NCBI GenBank assembly: GCA_002299885.1
Contig: DBOB01000023.1
Location: 1-64,000 of the forward strand
Direction: 5' to 3'
From: Sediminibacterium sp. UBA657
GTDB taxonomy: Bacteria; Bacteroidota; Bacteroidia; Chitinophagales; Chitinophagaceae
DNA length: 64,000 nt
Shown here: positions 18,452 to 27,693 of the stretch, one piece after another
Layout: every line of letters begins with the position of its first letter
Numbering within the stretch: the stretch's first letter is position 1
Position numbers and translations under genes: made by a program
The notes under the pieces: model-generated
Seen by the model: the letters and a program-made list of their open reading frames with translations, nothing else
Databases searched by the model: none
What the model was told of the DNA's origin: nothing

Positions 18452-19012
18452 ATGCCCAACGCACGTTTAGCAGGAAGATACGCAAAGAGCTTACTCGATT
18501 TAGCCATTGAGCAAAATCAATTGGATATGGTGCATGCTGACATGAAATATTTTCAAGCAGTTTGTACACAGAGCCAAGATTTTGTAAATGTGTTAAGAAG
18601 CCCAATCATTAAAGCGGATCAAAAGAATGCCATTGTACTTGCTGTGATCAAAGATGCAGTGAGCGCATTGTCCTTGTCTTTTGTGGTTTTATTGATAAAG
18701 AAAAGTAGAGAAAGCGCATTGCCTGAAATTGCAACTGCATTCATAGAACAATACAATGCATTAAAAGGAATACATCAAGTTAGTTTGACAACAGCTGTTG
18801 CGATAAGCGACACATTGAAGCAAGCTATTGAAGCAAAAATTAAAGCAGAAACTCAATTCACAACGATTGAATTAACAACACATACCAACGAAGATTTAAT
18901 TGGTGGTTTTGTTTTGTCATTCGATAACAATTTAGTTGATGCTAGTATTAAAAGAGATTTATTAGATATCAAGAAGCAATTTTTATCTAACGAATTTGTA
19001 GCAAAATTATAA
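18452..19012 (+). CDS. atpH: ATP synthase F1 subunit delta
   Basis: 186 residues with the delta/OSCP layout: an N-terminal helical domain with ARLAGRYAKSLLDLAIEQ, and the C-terminal part with the family pattern EDLIGGFVLSFDNNLVDASIKRDL (positions about 149-172). It links the b stalk to the alpha subunits. It lies 10 bp after atpF and 33 bp before atpA. Confidence 0.94.
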   Translation: MPNARLAGRYAKSLLDLAIEQNQLDMVHADMKYFQAVCTQSQDFVNVLRSPIIKADQKNAIVLAVIKDAVSALSLSFVVLLIKKSRESALPEIATAFIEQYNALKGIHQVSLTTAVAISDTLKQAIEAKIKAETQFTTIELTTHTNEDLIGGFVLSFDNNLVDASIKRDLLDIKKQFLSNEFVAKL

Positions 19013-19045
19013 TTAACATAACAATCATACATTAAATAAGTTTTT

Positions 19046-20623
19046 ATGGTGGACATTAAACCTGATGAAATATCTGCAATTCTTAGACAGCAATTAAGCA
19101 ATTTTAACGCTTCTGCTGATTTAGAAGAAGTAGGAACTGTACTACAAGTTGGTGACGGTATCGCCCGTATTTATGGTTTGAACGGAGTAAGTAGTGGCGA
19201 GTTGGTTGAATTTGAAAATGGAACCAAAGCCATTGCATTGAACCTAGAGGAAGACAATGTGGGTGTGGTAATGATGGGTGAGAGCAAGGGCATTAAAGAA
19301 GGTGATAAAGTAAAGCGTACTGGACAAATCGCTTCTATTAAAGTAGGAGATGGTTTAGTTGGTCGTGTAATCAATATGTTGGGTGAGCCAATTGATGGTA
19401 AGGGTCCAATTAAAGGTGAATTGTATGAGATGCCATTGGAGCGTAAAGCACCAGGTGTTATCTTCCGTGAGCCTGTAAAAGAACCATTACAAACAGGTAT
19501 CAAAGCGATTGACGCGATGATTCCAATTGGTCGTGGTCAACGTGAATTGGTCATTGGTGACCGTCAAACTGGTAAGACTGCAATTTGTGTGGATACCATT
19601 ATCAATCAAAAAGAATTTTATGATGCTGGTGAACCAGTATATTGTATTTATGTTGCGATTGGTCAAAAAGCATCTACGATTGCAGGTGTTATGAAGACTT
19701 TAGAAGAGAACGGTGCGATGGCTTATACCATTATCGTTGCTGCTTCTGCTGCTGATCCAGCACCTCAACAATTCTACGCTCCATTTGCGGGTGCAGCTGT
19801 TGGTGAGTTCTTCCGTGATTGTGGTAAACCAGCATTGATTGTATTTGATGACTTATCAAAGCAAGCGGTGGCTTATCGTGAAGTCTCTTTATTATTACGT
19901 CGTCCTCCAGGTCGTGAGGCTTATCCAGGTGACGTATTCTACTTGCATAGCCGTTTATTAGAGCGTGCTGCGAAAGTAATTGCAAACGATGAGATTGCTA
20001 AGAATATGAATGACTTGCCAGCTTCTATCAAGCATTTGGTAAAAGGTGGTGGATCTTTAACTGCATTACCAATTATTGAAACACAAGCAGGTGACGTATC
20101 TGCATATATCCCTACAAACGTAATCTCCATTACAGATGGTCAGATCTTCTTAGAAGGAAACTTGTTCAACGCAGGTATTCGTCCAGCGATCAACGTAGGT
20201 ATTTCTGTAAGTCGTGTGGGTGGTAACGCGCAGATCAAATCAATGAAAAAAGTATCTGGTACATTAAAATTAGACCAGGCATTATATCGTGAGTTAGAAG
20301 CATTCTCTAAATTTGGTGGTGACTTAGATCCAGCAACTAAGAATGTAATTGATAAAGGTGCAAGAAACGTTGAGATCTTAAAACAAGCACAGTACACACC
20401 GTTTACGGTAGAGAAACAAGTAGCTATTATTTACTTAGGTACACAAGGTTTGTTGAAAGAAGTAGCTGTTAAAAACGTGAAAGATTTTGAAACACATTTC
20501 ATGTTAGAGATGTCTAATAAATTACCAAACGTATTGGCTGAATTCAAAAAAGGTAATTTACCTGAAGATGGATTAAAGCAAATGGTTGAATTAGCAAATA
20601 GCTTGATTCCTCAATACAAATAA
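19046..20623 (+). CDS. atpA: ATP synthase F1 subunit alpha
   Basis: 525 residues. The N-terminal beta barrel (with [14 protein letters not shown]), the nucleotide-binding domain with P-loop [10 protein letters not shown] near residue 170, and the C-terminal helical domain are complete; VISVTDGQ-like [12 protein letters not shown] and the signature [14 protein letters not shown] are present. Alpha subunits alternate with beta in the F1 head. The gene is followed by a terminator instead of the expected atpG, so gamma, like beta and epsilon, must be encoded elsewhere. Confidence 0.97.
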   Translation: MVDIKPDEISAILRQQLSNFNASADLEEVGTVLQVGDGIARIYGLNGVSSGELVEFENGTKAIALNLEEDNVGVVMMGESKGIKEGDKVKRTGQIASIKVGDGLVGRVINMLGEPIDGKGPIKGELYEMPLERKAPGVIFREPVKEPLQTGIKAIDAMIPIGRGQRELVIGDRQTGKTAICVDTIINQKEFYDAGEPVYCIYVAIGQKASTIAGVMKTLEENGAMAYTIIVAASAADPAPQQFYAPFAGAAVGEFFRDCGKPALIVFDDLSKQAVAYREVSLLLRRPPGREAYPGDVFYLHSRLLERAAKVIANDEIAKNMNDLPASIKHLVKGGGSLTALPIIETQAGDVSAYIPTNVISITDGQIFLEGNLFNAGIRPAINVGISVSRVGGNAQIKSMKKVSGTLKLDQALYRELEAFSKFGGDLDPATKNVIDKGARNVEILKQAQYTPFTVEKQVAIIYLGTQGLLKEVAVKNVKDFETHFMLEMSNKLPNVLAEFKKGNLPEDGLKQMVELANSLIPQYK

Positions 20624-20640
20624 GCAAAGACTTGAATAAT

Positions 20641-20668
20641 AAAAACCCCGAAAATTCGGGGTTTTTTT
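20641..20668 (+). terminator. intrinsic terminator of the atp operon
   Basis: AAAAACCCCGA / TTCGGGGTTTTT hairpin with a tiny A/T loop and seven T at 20662-20668. It starts 17 bases after the atpA stop and confirms that the operon ends there. Confidence 0.9.
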
Positions 20669-20721
20669 GTGAATAGCCCTTTGGATTCGCAACAAATCAA
20701 TCTATTGATTGTTATAGTATT

Positions 20722-21627
20722 ATGTCAGTGATTAAAGTACAAGGATTAAGTAAAAACTTTGGTGCCATCAAGGCGGTAGACCAACTTTCTTTTGAAGTAG
20801 AAGCGGGACAGGTATATGGTTTTTTGGGTCAAAATGGATCTGGAAAAAGCACTACCATTCGTATGTTACTCTCCTTAATTCATCCTTCCCAAGGACATAT
20901 CGAAATCTTTGGCCAATCTTTAACAGATAACCGATCTGCCATTTTAGAACAGATTGGTGCAGTGATAGAACGTCCAGATTTATATCCTTACTTGACTGCG
21001 CAGGAGCATTTAACCTTGTTTGCAAAACTACGTAAGCAAAAAATTACAGCAGCTAAGATTGAAGCGACTTTAACACAGGTAGGATTATTATCCAGAGCCA
21101 ATGATAAAGTACAAACCTATTCTTTGGGTATGAAGCAAAGATTAGGGATTGGCATTGCATTATTACACGACCCTCAATTGATTATATTAGATGAACCAAC
21201 CAATGGCTTGGATCCTCAAGGCATCGCAGACATTCGTCAATTGATCAAGTCGCTTTCTAAAGACCAGGGTAAAACAGTTTTAGTCTCTTCGCATTTGCTT
21301 TCAGAAATAGAACAAATTGCCACCCATATTTTAATTATCCATCAAGGTAAAAAAATGGCAGAAGGGCCTACTTCTAGTTTATTGGATCCAAATAAAACCA
21401 TTGTGCAAATCAAGACCTTGGATGATGTGGATGCAAAACAAAAATTAATGGCATCTGCCTATTCTACTAATTTATTGGAGCGTACCGAAGGCCTTTATTT
21501 GACCATTCCTAAATTAGAGATCCCTGCCTTGAATGCTTTTATCGTTGCATCTAATATCGACCTGGTTTCATTAGAAGCAAAAAATTCTTTGGAAGATTAT
21601 TTTTTACAACTTACTTCAACTTTTTAA
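20722..21627 (+). CDS. ABC transporter ATP-binding protein (ABC-2 type)
   Basis: 301 residues. Walker A GQNGSGKSTT (about 38-47), Q-loop, signature YSLGMKQRLGIG, Walker B LIILDEPTNGLDPQG and a switch histidine in LVSSHLLSEIE are complete. The C-terminal 80 residues are the usual extension of drug- and polysaccharide-type ABC-2 ATPases (CcmA/YxlF/GldA style). The permease gene starts one base after its stop, which makes the pair a transporter unit; the substrate is unknown. Confidence 0.93.
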   Translation: MSVIKVQGLSKNFGAIKAVDQLSFEVEAGQVYGFLGQNGSGKSTTIRMLLSLIHPSQGHIEIFGQSLTDNRSAILEQIGAVIERPDLYPYLTAQEHLTLFAKLRKQKITAAKIEATLTQVGLLSRANDKVQTYSLGMKQRLGIGIALLHDPQLIILDEPTNGLDPQGIADIRQLIKSLSKDQGKTVLVSSHLLSEIEQIATHILIIHQGKKMAEGPTSSLLDPNKTIVQIKTLDDVDAKQKLMASAYSTNLLERTEGLYLTIPKLEIPALNAFIVASNIDLVSLEAKNSLEDYFLQLTSTF

Positions 21628-21628
21628 T

Positions 21629-22504
21629 ATGTGGCCCATCATTCAAATTGAACTTTTTAAAATTTACAAGAGGCCTAGAACTTATATTGCTTTTGGTGCA
21701 ATTGCGGCATTGATATTGGTGATTCAAATGGGGCTAAAAATTGATGGCGAAGCTTATGCTGCATTTTTGATGAAGGATATCAATGATACCCTAACGGTGG
21801 ATGGTAAAGTGTTAAATGGCTATTTGATTTGTTATATATTATTACAATTACTACTTGTGCATGTTCCGTTATTGGTGGCCTTGATTGCAGCTGATATGCT
21901 TTCTGGCGAAGCAAATTTGGGCACTTTAAGATTGTTGTTTACCACACCTTATAGCCGAACACAGTGGGTCTTAGCTAAATTTGTGGCAGCAAGTTTGTAT
22001 ACTATCTTATTATTGATTTGGTTGGCTTTTTTAGCCCTATTCCTAAGCATGTGGATTTTTGGCACGGATGATTTATTCCTAATGAAATCGAATTATGTAG
22101 TATTGATTCAAGAACAAGATGTTTTTTGGAGATATTTAGGCGCATTTGTTTTTGCAAGTTTTTCTTTATTGACGGTAGCAGCATTAGGATTTTTGATGTC
22201 GAGCTTAGCAAATAATTCAATTGGACCAATTGTGGCCACCATTAGTGCCATTGTTTTTTTTACCATCCTAAGTACGCTCAATATTCCCTTGTTTAATATT
22301 GTGAAGCCCTATTTATTTACAACCCATATGAATAATTGGAAAGAATTTTTTGATATTCAAGTCAATGATTCCAACGATGCAATCACAGGTAGTATTTTAA
22401 ATGTGGCAAAAATTAAAAATTCAATCATTATTCTTGCGATACATATTGCTTTGTTTGTAGGGGCTTCTGTTTGGATCATGAAAAAGAAAGATATTTTAAG
22501 CTAG
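21629..22504 (+). CDS. ABC-2 type permease
   Basis: 291 residues with about six hydrophobic helices (near 20-35, 65-90, 105-135, 165-195, 200-225, 262-285). The sequence MLSGEANLGTLRLLFTTPYSR at about 90-110 is the typical ABC-2 pattern after the second helix. It follows the ATPase gene by one base and must be its membrane partner. It is 31 bp ahead of the LolA-like gene. Confidence 0.88.
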   Translation: MWPIIQIELFKIYKRPRTYIAFGAIAALILVIQMGLKIDGEAYAAFLMKDINDTLTVDGKVLNGYLICYILLQLLLVHVPLLVALIAADMLSGEANLGTLRLLFTTPYSRTQWVLAKFVAASLYTILLLIWLAFLALFLSMWIFGTDDLFLMKSNYVVLIQEQDVFWRYLGAFVFASFSLLTVAALGFLMSSLANNSIGPIVATISAIVFFTILSTLNIPLFNIVKPYLFTTHMNNWKEFFDIQVNDSNDAITGSILNVAKIKNSIIILAIHIALFVGASVWIMKKKDILS

Positions 22505-22535
22505 GGTAGCTTAAAAAAAAATTAATTAGTTCGAT

Positions 22536-23222
22536 ATGAAAAAATTGAGTTTACTTATTGTAGGAATATGCCTAATTCAGGCCGCTGCCTTTGCGCAAAC
22601 CAATCCCTTGATTGAAAGGGTGACTAAGAAATTAAATTTAGTCAATGACTACGTGGCAACAGGGGTTATGAAAACCGATGTTGCATTTATCAAAGCCTCA
22701 TTGGGCAAGGTGAAAGTGTATTTCAAGAAACCAAATTTATTGAAAGTTAAAAAAGAAGGTGGGATTTCCTTATTGCCTAAAGGCGGGGTGTCTGTGACCA
22801 TTAATTCCTTATTAAACAACAAACAATATATCGCAATCGAATCGGGCGTTCAAGTATTTAAGGGCAAGTCATTGCAAGCGATTAAACTGATCCCAACCGA
22901 TGAAAAATTAGATTGGGTGATTTCAACTTTATGGATTGATCCAGTGGATGCATTGGTGTACAAAACTTTTACCACAACAAAAGAGAACGGCACCTATGAA
23001 ATTACTATGGAGTATGGTCAATATGCCAACTATGGATTGCCAAGCAAGCTTGTTTTTGGTTTCAACACCAAGGACTATAAACTACCTAATGGAATTACCT
23101 TAGAATTTGGAGATGAGGATCCTGCAGCAAAGCAAAAGGCTTTAAAGCAAAAAAAAGGCACCATCGAAATCACTTATACAAAATATGTAATCAATGAAGG
23201 CGTTTCCAATTCTATGTTTTAA
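22536..23222 (+). CDS. exported LolA-like outer-membrane lipoprotein carrier domain protein
   Basis: 228 residues with a signal peptide (MKKLSLLIVGICLIQAAAFA, cut near AFAQ). The mature part has the one-sided beta-sheet pattern of LolA/LolB-type proteins (KVKVYFKKPNLLKVKKEGG, then alternating strands up to TIEITYTKYVINEGV). The true LolA carries lipoproteins across the periplasm, but this divergent group may bind other lipids. Standing directly behind an ABC-2 transporter, it could take over a lipid substrate; this is inference. Confidence 0.65.
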   Translation: MKKLSLLIVGICLIQAAAFAQTNPLIERVTKKLNLVNDYVATGVMKTDVAFIKASLGKVKVYFKKPNLLKVKKEGGISLLPKGGVSVTINSLLNNKQYIAIESGVQVFKGKSLQAIKLIPTDEKLDWVISTLWIDPVDALVYKTFTTTKENGTYEITMEYGQYANYGLPSKLVFGFNTKDYKLPNGITLEFGDEDPAAKQKALKQKKGTIEITYTKYVINEGVSNSMF

Positions 23223-23232
23223 ATTGCATTGA

Positions 23233-23862
23233 ATGAAAAACTTAGTTGTCCTGTTTGTTTTACTGTTGCAGTTGCCCCTTCAGGCCCAGTCACCCAATCA
23301 AGCTAAAGTATTGGAATCTGCGGTCATGCAATTTAATCAGGCCAACAATCCTAGTTCCTATAAACAACTATACCTACAATTTGAACAGCTTTATAGTGTA
23401 GATAAAACCAATTGGTTGATTCCTTATTATGCTGGAATGACTAAATCGATTATGTGTCTTTTGAAGATGGGTGATAGAGATGCACTAGCTAATGATGCCT
23501 TATTATGGGTGGCTAGAGCAAAAGCTATCGAAGTGAATGATGAAATTTATTGCGCAGAAAGTTTAGCTTATACCGCAAAGATGTCGGTGAATCCTGCATT
23601 GAGGTGGTTTACCTATGAAGGTAAAATTAAAAACATTTTGAGTTTGGCTAAGAAGTTGAATCCAAGTAATCCTAGGGCCTATATTTTGGAAGCAAACATC
23701 CAACAAAAATTACCTTTCATATTTGGTGGTGGATGTAAGTCGGCTAAGCCTTTGATACAAAAAGCAGAACTTTTTATTAGTAATCAAAATAGAGCAAATT
23801 CAATTGAGCCATCTTGGGGCATTCAATCCTTAGTGAAATTGAAAAAAGCTTGTCCCTTTTAA
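23233..23862 (+). CDS. exported protein of unknown function, helical/TPR-like
   Basis: 209 residues with a signal peptide (MKNLVVLFVLLLQLPLQAQ). The mature part is helical: repeated blocks such as LLWVARAKAIEVNDEIYCAESLAY and NILSLAKKLNPSNPRAYILEAN look like TPR-type helix pairs, and three cysteines may form disulfides. It starts 10 bp after the LolA-like gene and ends 20 bp before the convergent pdxA. I do not recognise a named family. It could be an accessory of the ABC/LolA-like group. Confidence 0.6.
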   Translation: MKNLVVLFVLLLQLPLQAQSPNQAKVLESAVMQFNQANNPSSYKQLYLQFEQLYSVDKTNWLIPYYAGMTKSIMCLLKMGDRDALANDALLWVARAKAIEVNDEIYCAESLAYTAKMSVNPALRWFTYEGKIKNILSLAKKLNPSNPRAYILEANIQQKLPFIFGGGCKSAKPLIQKAELFISNQNRANSIEPSWGIQSLVKLKKACPF

Positions 23863-23882
23863 TTGTAGTCTAAAAAATAGGA

Positions 23883-24971
23883 TTAATTCTCGTCTAATCT
23901 TTCGTCTACTGCATTTGCAAACATCTTATGGCTTACCTTTTTCAAAGGGTTTAAACGCATATCGCGATAGCCTTGTCTAGCATGAATAATTCGAATACAT
24001 TCAAAAATACTTGCTGTAAATGAACTTGCATCTGCTTTGTCTTTACCTGCAATATCAAAAGCGGTTCCATGGTCAGGGCTTGTTCTAACAATTGGTAATC
24101 CGGCAGTAAAATTCACACCATCTCCAAATGCTAAGGATTTAAATGGAATCATGCCTTGGTCATGGTACATCGCCAAGACTGCATCAAATTTTTCATGTTG
24201 TCCTCTTGCAAAAAAAGCATCTGCAGAATACGGTCCGTAAACCAACATCTGTTGCTTTGCTTCTTTAATAGCGGGTTGAATAATTTCAATTTCTTCTTTA
24301 CCAATCAAACCATCGTCTCCGGCGTGTGGATTTAAGGCCAATACTGCAATACGTGGCTTGTCTACACCAAAATCTTTTTGTAAGCTTCTATGTAGAATTT
24401 GTAATTTTTGTTTGATCTTATCCTTGGTAATATGTTGTGCAATATCCTGAATCGTGAGGTGTTCAGTGACCAATGCCATCCTTAAATTTTCTGCCACCAA
24501 AAGCATTAGGTTTTCTACATTACCAAATGCATGTTGTAAATAAGGAGTGTGTCCACTAAAATTAAAATTAGGGGACTGGATATTTTTTTTATGAATTGGC
24601 GAGGTAACTAAACCGTCAATTTTTTTATTTTTTAATGCGTCAACTGCTTTTTCTAAGGAGATCAATGCATATTTTCCACCTATTTCTGTAAGTGCTCCTG
24701 GTTCAATGGCAGCTTCTTCCTCCCAGCACTGAATCAAATTAATTTGTTTAGGATTTAACTTATCAAGATCTGTGGCAGTTGTAAAAGACATTTGAAAATT
24801 AGGTATCCCCTTGCTATAAAAATTGATTGCTTTGTGGTTCGCAAAAATAACGGGTACCATAAATTCGAGTAGTCGACTATCAGACAATGATTTGATGATT
24901 AATTCAATGCCAATACCGTTTAAATCTCCGCAAGTAAAGCCTATAATTGGTTTTCTGATGTCTTGATTCAT
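23883..24971 (-). CDS. pdxA: 4-hydroxythreonine-4-phosphate dehydrogenase
   Basis: 362 residues from the ATG at 24971 (MNQDIRKPIIGFTCGDLNGI), preferred to an 11-codon longer start. Family motifs are visible: GDLNGIGIELI at the N-terminus, LVTSPIHKKNI, SGHTPYLQ and the metal-binding LALNPHAGDDGLIG and MYHDQGMIPFK, and at the C-terminus TSPDHGTAFDIAGKDKA. PdxA oxidises 4-phosphohydroxythreonine in the deoxyxylulose-5-phosphate-dependent route to pyridoxal phosphate. It is divergent from ksgA over about 50 bp, a linkage also seen in many bacteria (pdxA-ksgA). Confidence 0.96.
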   Translation of the reverse strand: MNQDIRKPIIGFTCGDLNGIGIELIIKSLSDSRLLEFMVPVIFANHKAINFYSKGIPNFQMSFTTATDLDKLNPKQINLIQCWEEEAAIEPGALTEIGGKYALISLEKAVDALKNKKIDGLVTSPIHKKNIQSPNFNFSGHTPYLQHAFGNVENLMLLVAENLRMALVTEHLTIQDIAQHITKDKIKQKLQILHRSLQKDFGVDKPRIAVLALNPHAGDDGLIGKEEIEIIQPAIKEAKQQMLVYGPYSADAFFARGQHEKFDAVLAMYHDQGMIPFKSLAFGDGVNFTAGLPIVRTSPDHGTAFDIAGKDKADASSFTASIFECIRIIHARQGYRDMRLNPLKKVSHKMFANAVDERLDEN

Positions 24972-25009
24972 ATCCAGTTGATTAGGGTGTAAAAGTACGC
25001 ACAAAAACC

Positions 25010-25017
25010 TAACTTTG
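25010..25017 (+). promoter_or_regulatory. -7 box four bases ahead of the ksgA start
   Basis: TAACTTTG is an exact TAnnTTTG. The ATG of ksgA is only four bases downstream, so the transcript would start at or near the ATG, leaving almost no leader. Confidence 0.5.
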
Positions 25018-25021
25018 CTTC

Positions 25022-25783
25022 ATGCAATACACCCTTAAAAAGTCATTGGGTCAACACTTTCTAAACGATGTCCAAATTTGTTTACAAATCAAAGCTGCCC
25101 TTGAGGATGCACCTATTGACCAGTTATTGGAAATTGGTCCAGGCGCAGGTGCTTTAACCCAACATATATTGGACCTGCCTAAACAAGCTTTTAAAGCGGT
25201 GGAATTGGATCGTGAAAAAGTAGCCTACCTTTTACATACCTATCCTCAATTGGAGGGTAAATTAATCAATGAAGATTTTTTAGAAACTGCCATTCCTTTT
25301 GAGGGTCAATTTACACTAGTGGGTAATTTCCCATATAATATTTCTACACAAATTGTGTTTAGGGTATTGGATTGGAAAGAACAAGTGCCTGTGATGATTG
25401 GGATGTTTCAAAAAGAAGTGGCAGAAAGAATTGCAGCCAAGCCGCACTCAAAAGCATATGGTATCTTAAGTGTATTGACTCAAGCATTTTATGAAGTGGA
25501 GTATTTATTTGATGTACCACCTTCTGCTTTTACGCCTCCGCCCAATGTAATGAGTGGTGTGATTCGTTTAAAACGTAAAAACACATTTCCTGAGTTTAGT
25601 TCTATAAAGAGTTTCTATCATATTGTAAAAATGGCTTTTGGTCAAAGACGTAAAATGCTCAGAAACCCATTGAAACCTTATTTTACAACAGAACAGTTAC
25701 AAGATCCTATCTTTACAAAGAGAGCCGAGAACTTGACCTATCAAGACTTTGCGGATCTTACTTTTAAAATGCACAATCCATAA
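25022..25783 (+). CDS. rsmA: 16S rRNA dimethyladenosine transferase
   Basis: 253 residues, normal for RsmA/KsgA. The SAM site LLEIGPGAGALTQ (about 37-49), the AVELDRE acidic loop, and the catalytic motif GNFPYNISTQ (about 103-112, the NLPY/NFPY motif of rRNA dimethylases) are present, as is the C-terminal PPPNVMSGVIRL and FGQRRKMLRN. It dimethylates A1518 and A1519 of 16S rRNA. The next gene starts 3 bp after its stop. Confidence 0.96.
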   Translation: MQYTLKKSLGQHFLNDVQICLQIKAALEDAPIDQLLEIGPGAGALTQHILDLPKQAFKAVELDREKVAYLLHTYPQLEGKLINEDFLETAIPFEGQFTLVGNFPYNISTQIVFRVLDWKEQVPVMIGMFQKEVAERIAAKPHSKAYGILSVLTQAFYEVEYLFDVPPSAFTPPPNVMSGVIRLKRKNTFPEFSSIKSFYHIVKMAFGQRRKMLRNPLKPYFTTEQLQDPIFTKRAENLTYQDFADLTFKMHNP

Positions 25784-25786
25784 TCT

Positions 25787-26725
25787 ATGTCTAAAAAAGT
25801 AATTGTAACGGCATCGGTGCATCCTTTTTTAATAGCGACGCTTGAGGAAAAAGGTTTTGAAGTTTGCTACGAACCTGCCATTAGCTATGATGAATTGCAC
25901 TTAAAGATTGCAGATGCAGTTGGATTGATTGTGACTACAAGGTTGCAAATTGATGCAAAAATAATTGATAGTGCAAAGTCATTGAAATGGATTGGTCGTT
26001 TGGGAAGTGGAATGGAATTAATTGACACCGCCCTTGCGGAATCTAAAGGCATACTTTGTGTGAGTAGCCCAGAAGGAAATTGTACTGCCGTAGGAGAACA
26101 TAGTTTAGGCTTGTTATTGAATTTAATGCATCGCATTCACAGCGCTTATGGTGAAATAAAAATGGGCCAATGGATAAGAGATGCCAATCGTGGAGATGAA
26201 CTCACTGGGAAAAAAGTGGGTATCATTGGTTTTGGTCATACAGGTGCAGCGTTTGCAAAAGTATTGTCAGGGTTTGATGTCGAAATTATCGCACATGATA
26301 TTTATCCTAGGGCTTTGGGCTGGCAACAGTTCCCCCATGTTAAAATGGTCCAACTGGAAACAATACAACAAGAAGCCGAAGTGATTAGTTTGCACCTCCC
26401 TTTAACGCCTCTCACAAAGCATTTTGCAAATGCCCATTTTTTTGAGCAATTAAAACAAAAACCCTATTTTTTGAGTACCTGTAGGGGTGGGGTCACATCA
26501 ACCCAAGCAGTACTTGAAGCGCTTCAAAATCAACAAATTAGAGGGGCCGGGCTAGATGTATTAGAAAATGAAAGACTGGAAACTTATAGCCAAGCAGAAA
26601 AGGCCAATTTGGAGGCCTTAATGGCCCTGCCAAACTTCATTTTAACCCCTCATATTGCAGGTTATAGCCAGGAGGCTTATTATAAAATGTCTAAGATCTT
26701 ACTCAAAAAATTAGGGATCATTTGA
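25787..26725 (+). CDS. D-2-hydroxyacid dehydrogenase family protein
   Basis: 312 residues with the two-domain NAD-dependent fold. The Rossmann motif is [15 protein letters not shown] (about 143-157) and the catalytic residues are recognisable: Arg in STCRGGV, Glu in GLDVLENE and His in LTPHIAGYS. It resembles the SerA branch (3-phosphoglycerate dehydrogenase) but lacks the ACT domain, and the NTARG-type motif is STCRGG here, so the substrate is uncertain. It starts 3 bp after ksgA. Its stop codon lies inside a 9-bp perfect hairpin. Confidence 0.9.
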   Translation: MSKKVIVTASVHPFLIATLEEKGFEVCYEPAISYDELHLKIADAVGLIVTTRLQIDAKIIDSAKSLKWIGRLGSGMELIDTALAESKGILCVSSPEGNCTAVGEHSLGLLLNLMHRIHSAYGEIKMGQWIRDANRGDELTGKKVGIIGFGHTGAAFAKVLSGFDVEIIAHDIYPRALGWQQFPHVKMVQLETIQQEAEVISLHLPLTPLTKHFANAHFFEQLKQKPYFLSTCRGGVTSTQAVLEALQNQQIRGAGLDVLENERLETYSQAEKANLEALMALPNFILTPHIAGYSQEAYYKMSKILLKKLGII

Positions 26726-26734
26726 CCCTAATTT
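26708..26734 (+). terminator. hairpin across the stop codon of the hydroxyacid dehydrogenase gene
   Basis: AAATTAGGG (26708-26716) and CCCTAATTT (26726-26734) form a perfect 9-bp stem with a 9-base loop; the TGA stop at 26723-26725 is in the loop. The T-rich stretch after it is short. It directly precedes the greA -7 box. Confidence 0.5.
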
Positions 26735-26736
26735 GA

Positions 26737-26744
26737 TATCTTTG
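26737..26744 (+). promoter_or_regulatory. -7 box of the greA promoter
   Basis: TATCTTTG is an exact TAnnTTTG, 57 bases before the greA ATG; transcription would begin around 26750, just ahead of a second hairpin. A clear -33 box at the ideal distance is not seen (a TTTG at 26721 is closer than usual). Confidence 0.55.
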
Positions 26745-26750
26745 TTTCAT

Positions 26751-26785
26751 GCAACGCTTCAATTATGTGGCGTTGTATTTTTTTT
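26751..26785 (+). terminator. terminator-like hairpin in the greA leader
   Basis: CAACGC (26752-26757) pairs with GCGTTG (26770-26775), followed by TA and eight T (26778-26785). It lies between the predicted transcription start and the greA ATG, so it could act as an attenuator and release a short leader RNA of about 30 bases, or end read-through from the upstream gene. Confidence 0.6.
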
Positions 26786-26801
26786 ATATAAAACAGAAGG
26801 T

Positions 26802-27278
26802 ATGAGCGAAACAAACGTATACGTAACCCAAGAGACTTTTGATAAAATGCGTGAGGAATTACAACGCATGAAATCGATTGATCGTCCAGCGGCATCAAGA
26901 GCGATTGCAGAAGCAAGAGAAAAAGGGGATTTAAAAGAAAATGCCGAATATGATGCTGCGAAAGAAGCACAGGGCATGTTAGAATCAAAAATTAAGCAAT
27001 TAGAAGTAGCAGTATCGAATGCAAAAATTGTAGACACAAGTACAATTGATACAAGCAAAGTGACCATATTGACTAGGGTGACCATTACGAATCTTGCGAC
27101 AAAAAAGACGGTGACTTATCAATTAGTAGGAGAGAAGGAAGCCGATTTAAAAGCGGGTAAGATTTCTGCCTCATCTCCAATAGGAAAAGGATTGATTGGT
27201 AAAAAAATCGGTGATACTGCAGAAGTTCAAGCACCCAATGGTGTAATGAAGTTTAGTATAGATAATATTACCATTTAA
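26802..27278 (+). CDS. greA: transcription elongation factor GreA
   Basis: 158 residues from the ATG at 26802; the open frame extends 23 codons upstream through the leader hairpin but the family start is MSETNVYVTQETFDKM. The N-terminal coiled coil holds the two acidic residues at its tip in AREKGDLKENAEYDAAKE (about residues 36-53), and the C-terminal FKBP-like domain ends with SPIGKGLIGKKIGD. GreA enters the secondary channel of RNA polymerase and triggers cleavage of backtracked transcripts. Its leader has an unusual hairpin (separate entry). A HIT gene follows after 19 bp. Confidence 0.97.
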   Translation: MSETNVYVTQETFDKMREELQRMKSIDRPAASRAIAEAREKGDLKENAEYDAAKEAQGMLESKIKQLEVAVSNAKIVDTSTIDTSKVTILTRVTITNLATKKTVTYQLVGEKEADLKAGKISASSPIGKGLIGKKIGDTAEVQAPNGVMKFSIDNITI

Positions 27279-27297
27279 TCGTCCTGCCCAACCTGCG

Positions 27298-27693
27298 ATG
27301 ACTATCTTTTCAAAAATAATACAAGGTGAAATACCAGCCTACAAGATTGCAGAGAATGAACTATTCTTTGCATTCTTGGATATTTTTCCATTGCAAAAAG
27401 GGCATGTATTGGTCGTGCCTAAAATAGAAGTAGATAAAGTATTTGAACTACCAGACCAGTATCTTTCCCAAATTTTGGTATTTGCAAAACCTATAGCAGA
27501 AGCAATTGCAGCTTGTTTTCCATGTAATCGTGTGAGTATGGTAACAGTAGGACTAGAAGTGCCTCATGCGCATTTGCATTTGATCCCAATGAACCAAGCA
27601 GAGGATCTTAATTTTGCTAATCCAAAATTACAATTGTCTAAAGAAGAATTGATTGCAATACAAGAAGCAATCATTGCTAAATTACTTTTTTAA
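27298..27693 (+). CDS. HIT family nucleotide-binding hydrolase (HinT-like)
   Basis: 131 residues. The histidine triad is PHAHLHLIP near residues 96-104 and the N-terminal part FSKIIQGEIPAYKIAENELFFAFLDI is typical of HinT-type purine nucleoside phosphoramidases. Usual HIT proteins have an additional Asn/Gly pattern, here GLEVPHAH. It is probably cotranscribed with greA. Its 3' end overlaps the convergent ruvC by 12 bases. Confidence 0.92.
   Translation: MTIFSKIIQGEIPAYKIAENELFFAFLDIFPLQKGHVLVVPKIEVDKVFELPDQYLSQILVFAKPIAEAIAACFPCNRVSMVTVGLEVPHAHLHLIPMNQAEDLNFANPKLQLSKEELIAIQEAIIAKLLF

Noticed and set aside
27682..27693. 12-base overlap of HIT and ruvC as an antisense regulatory device
   Set aside because: Short convergent overlaps are common in compact genomes and no extra signal is visible.
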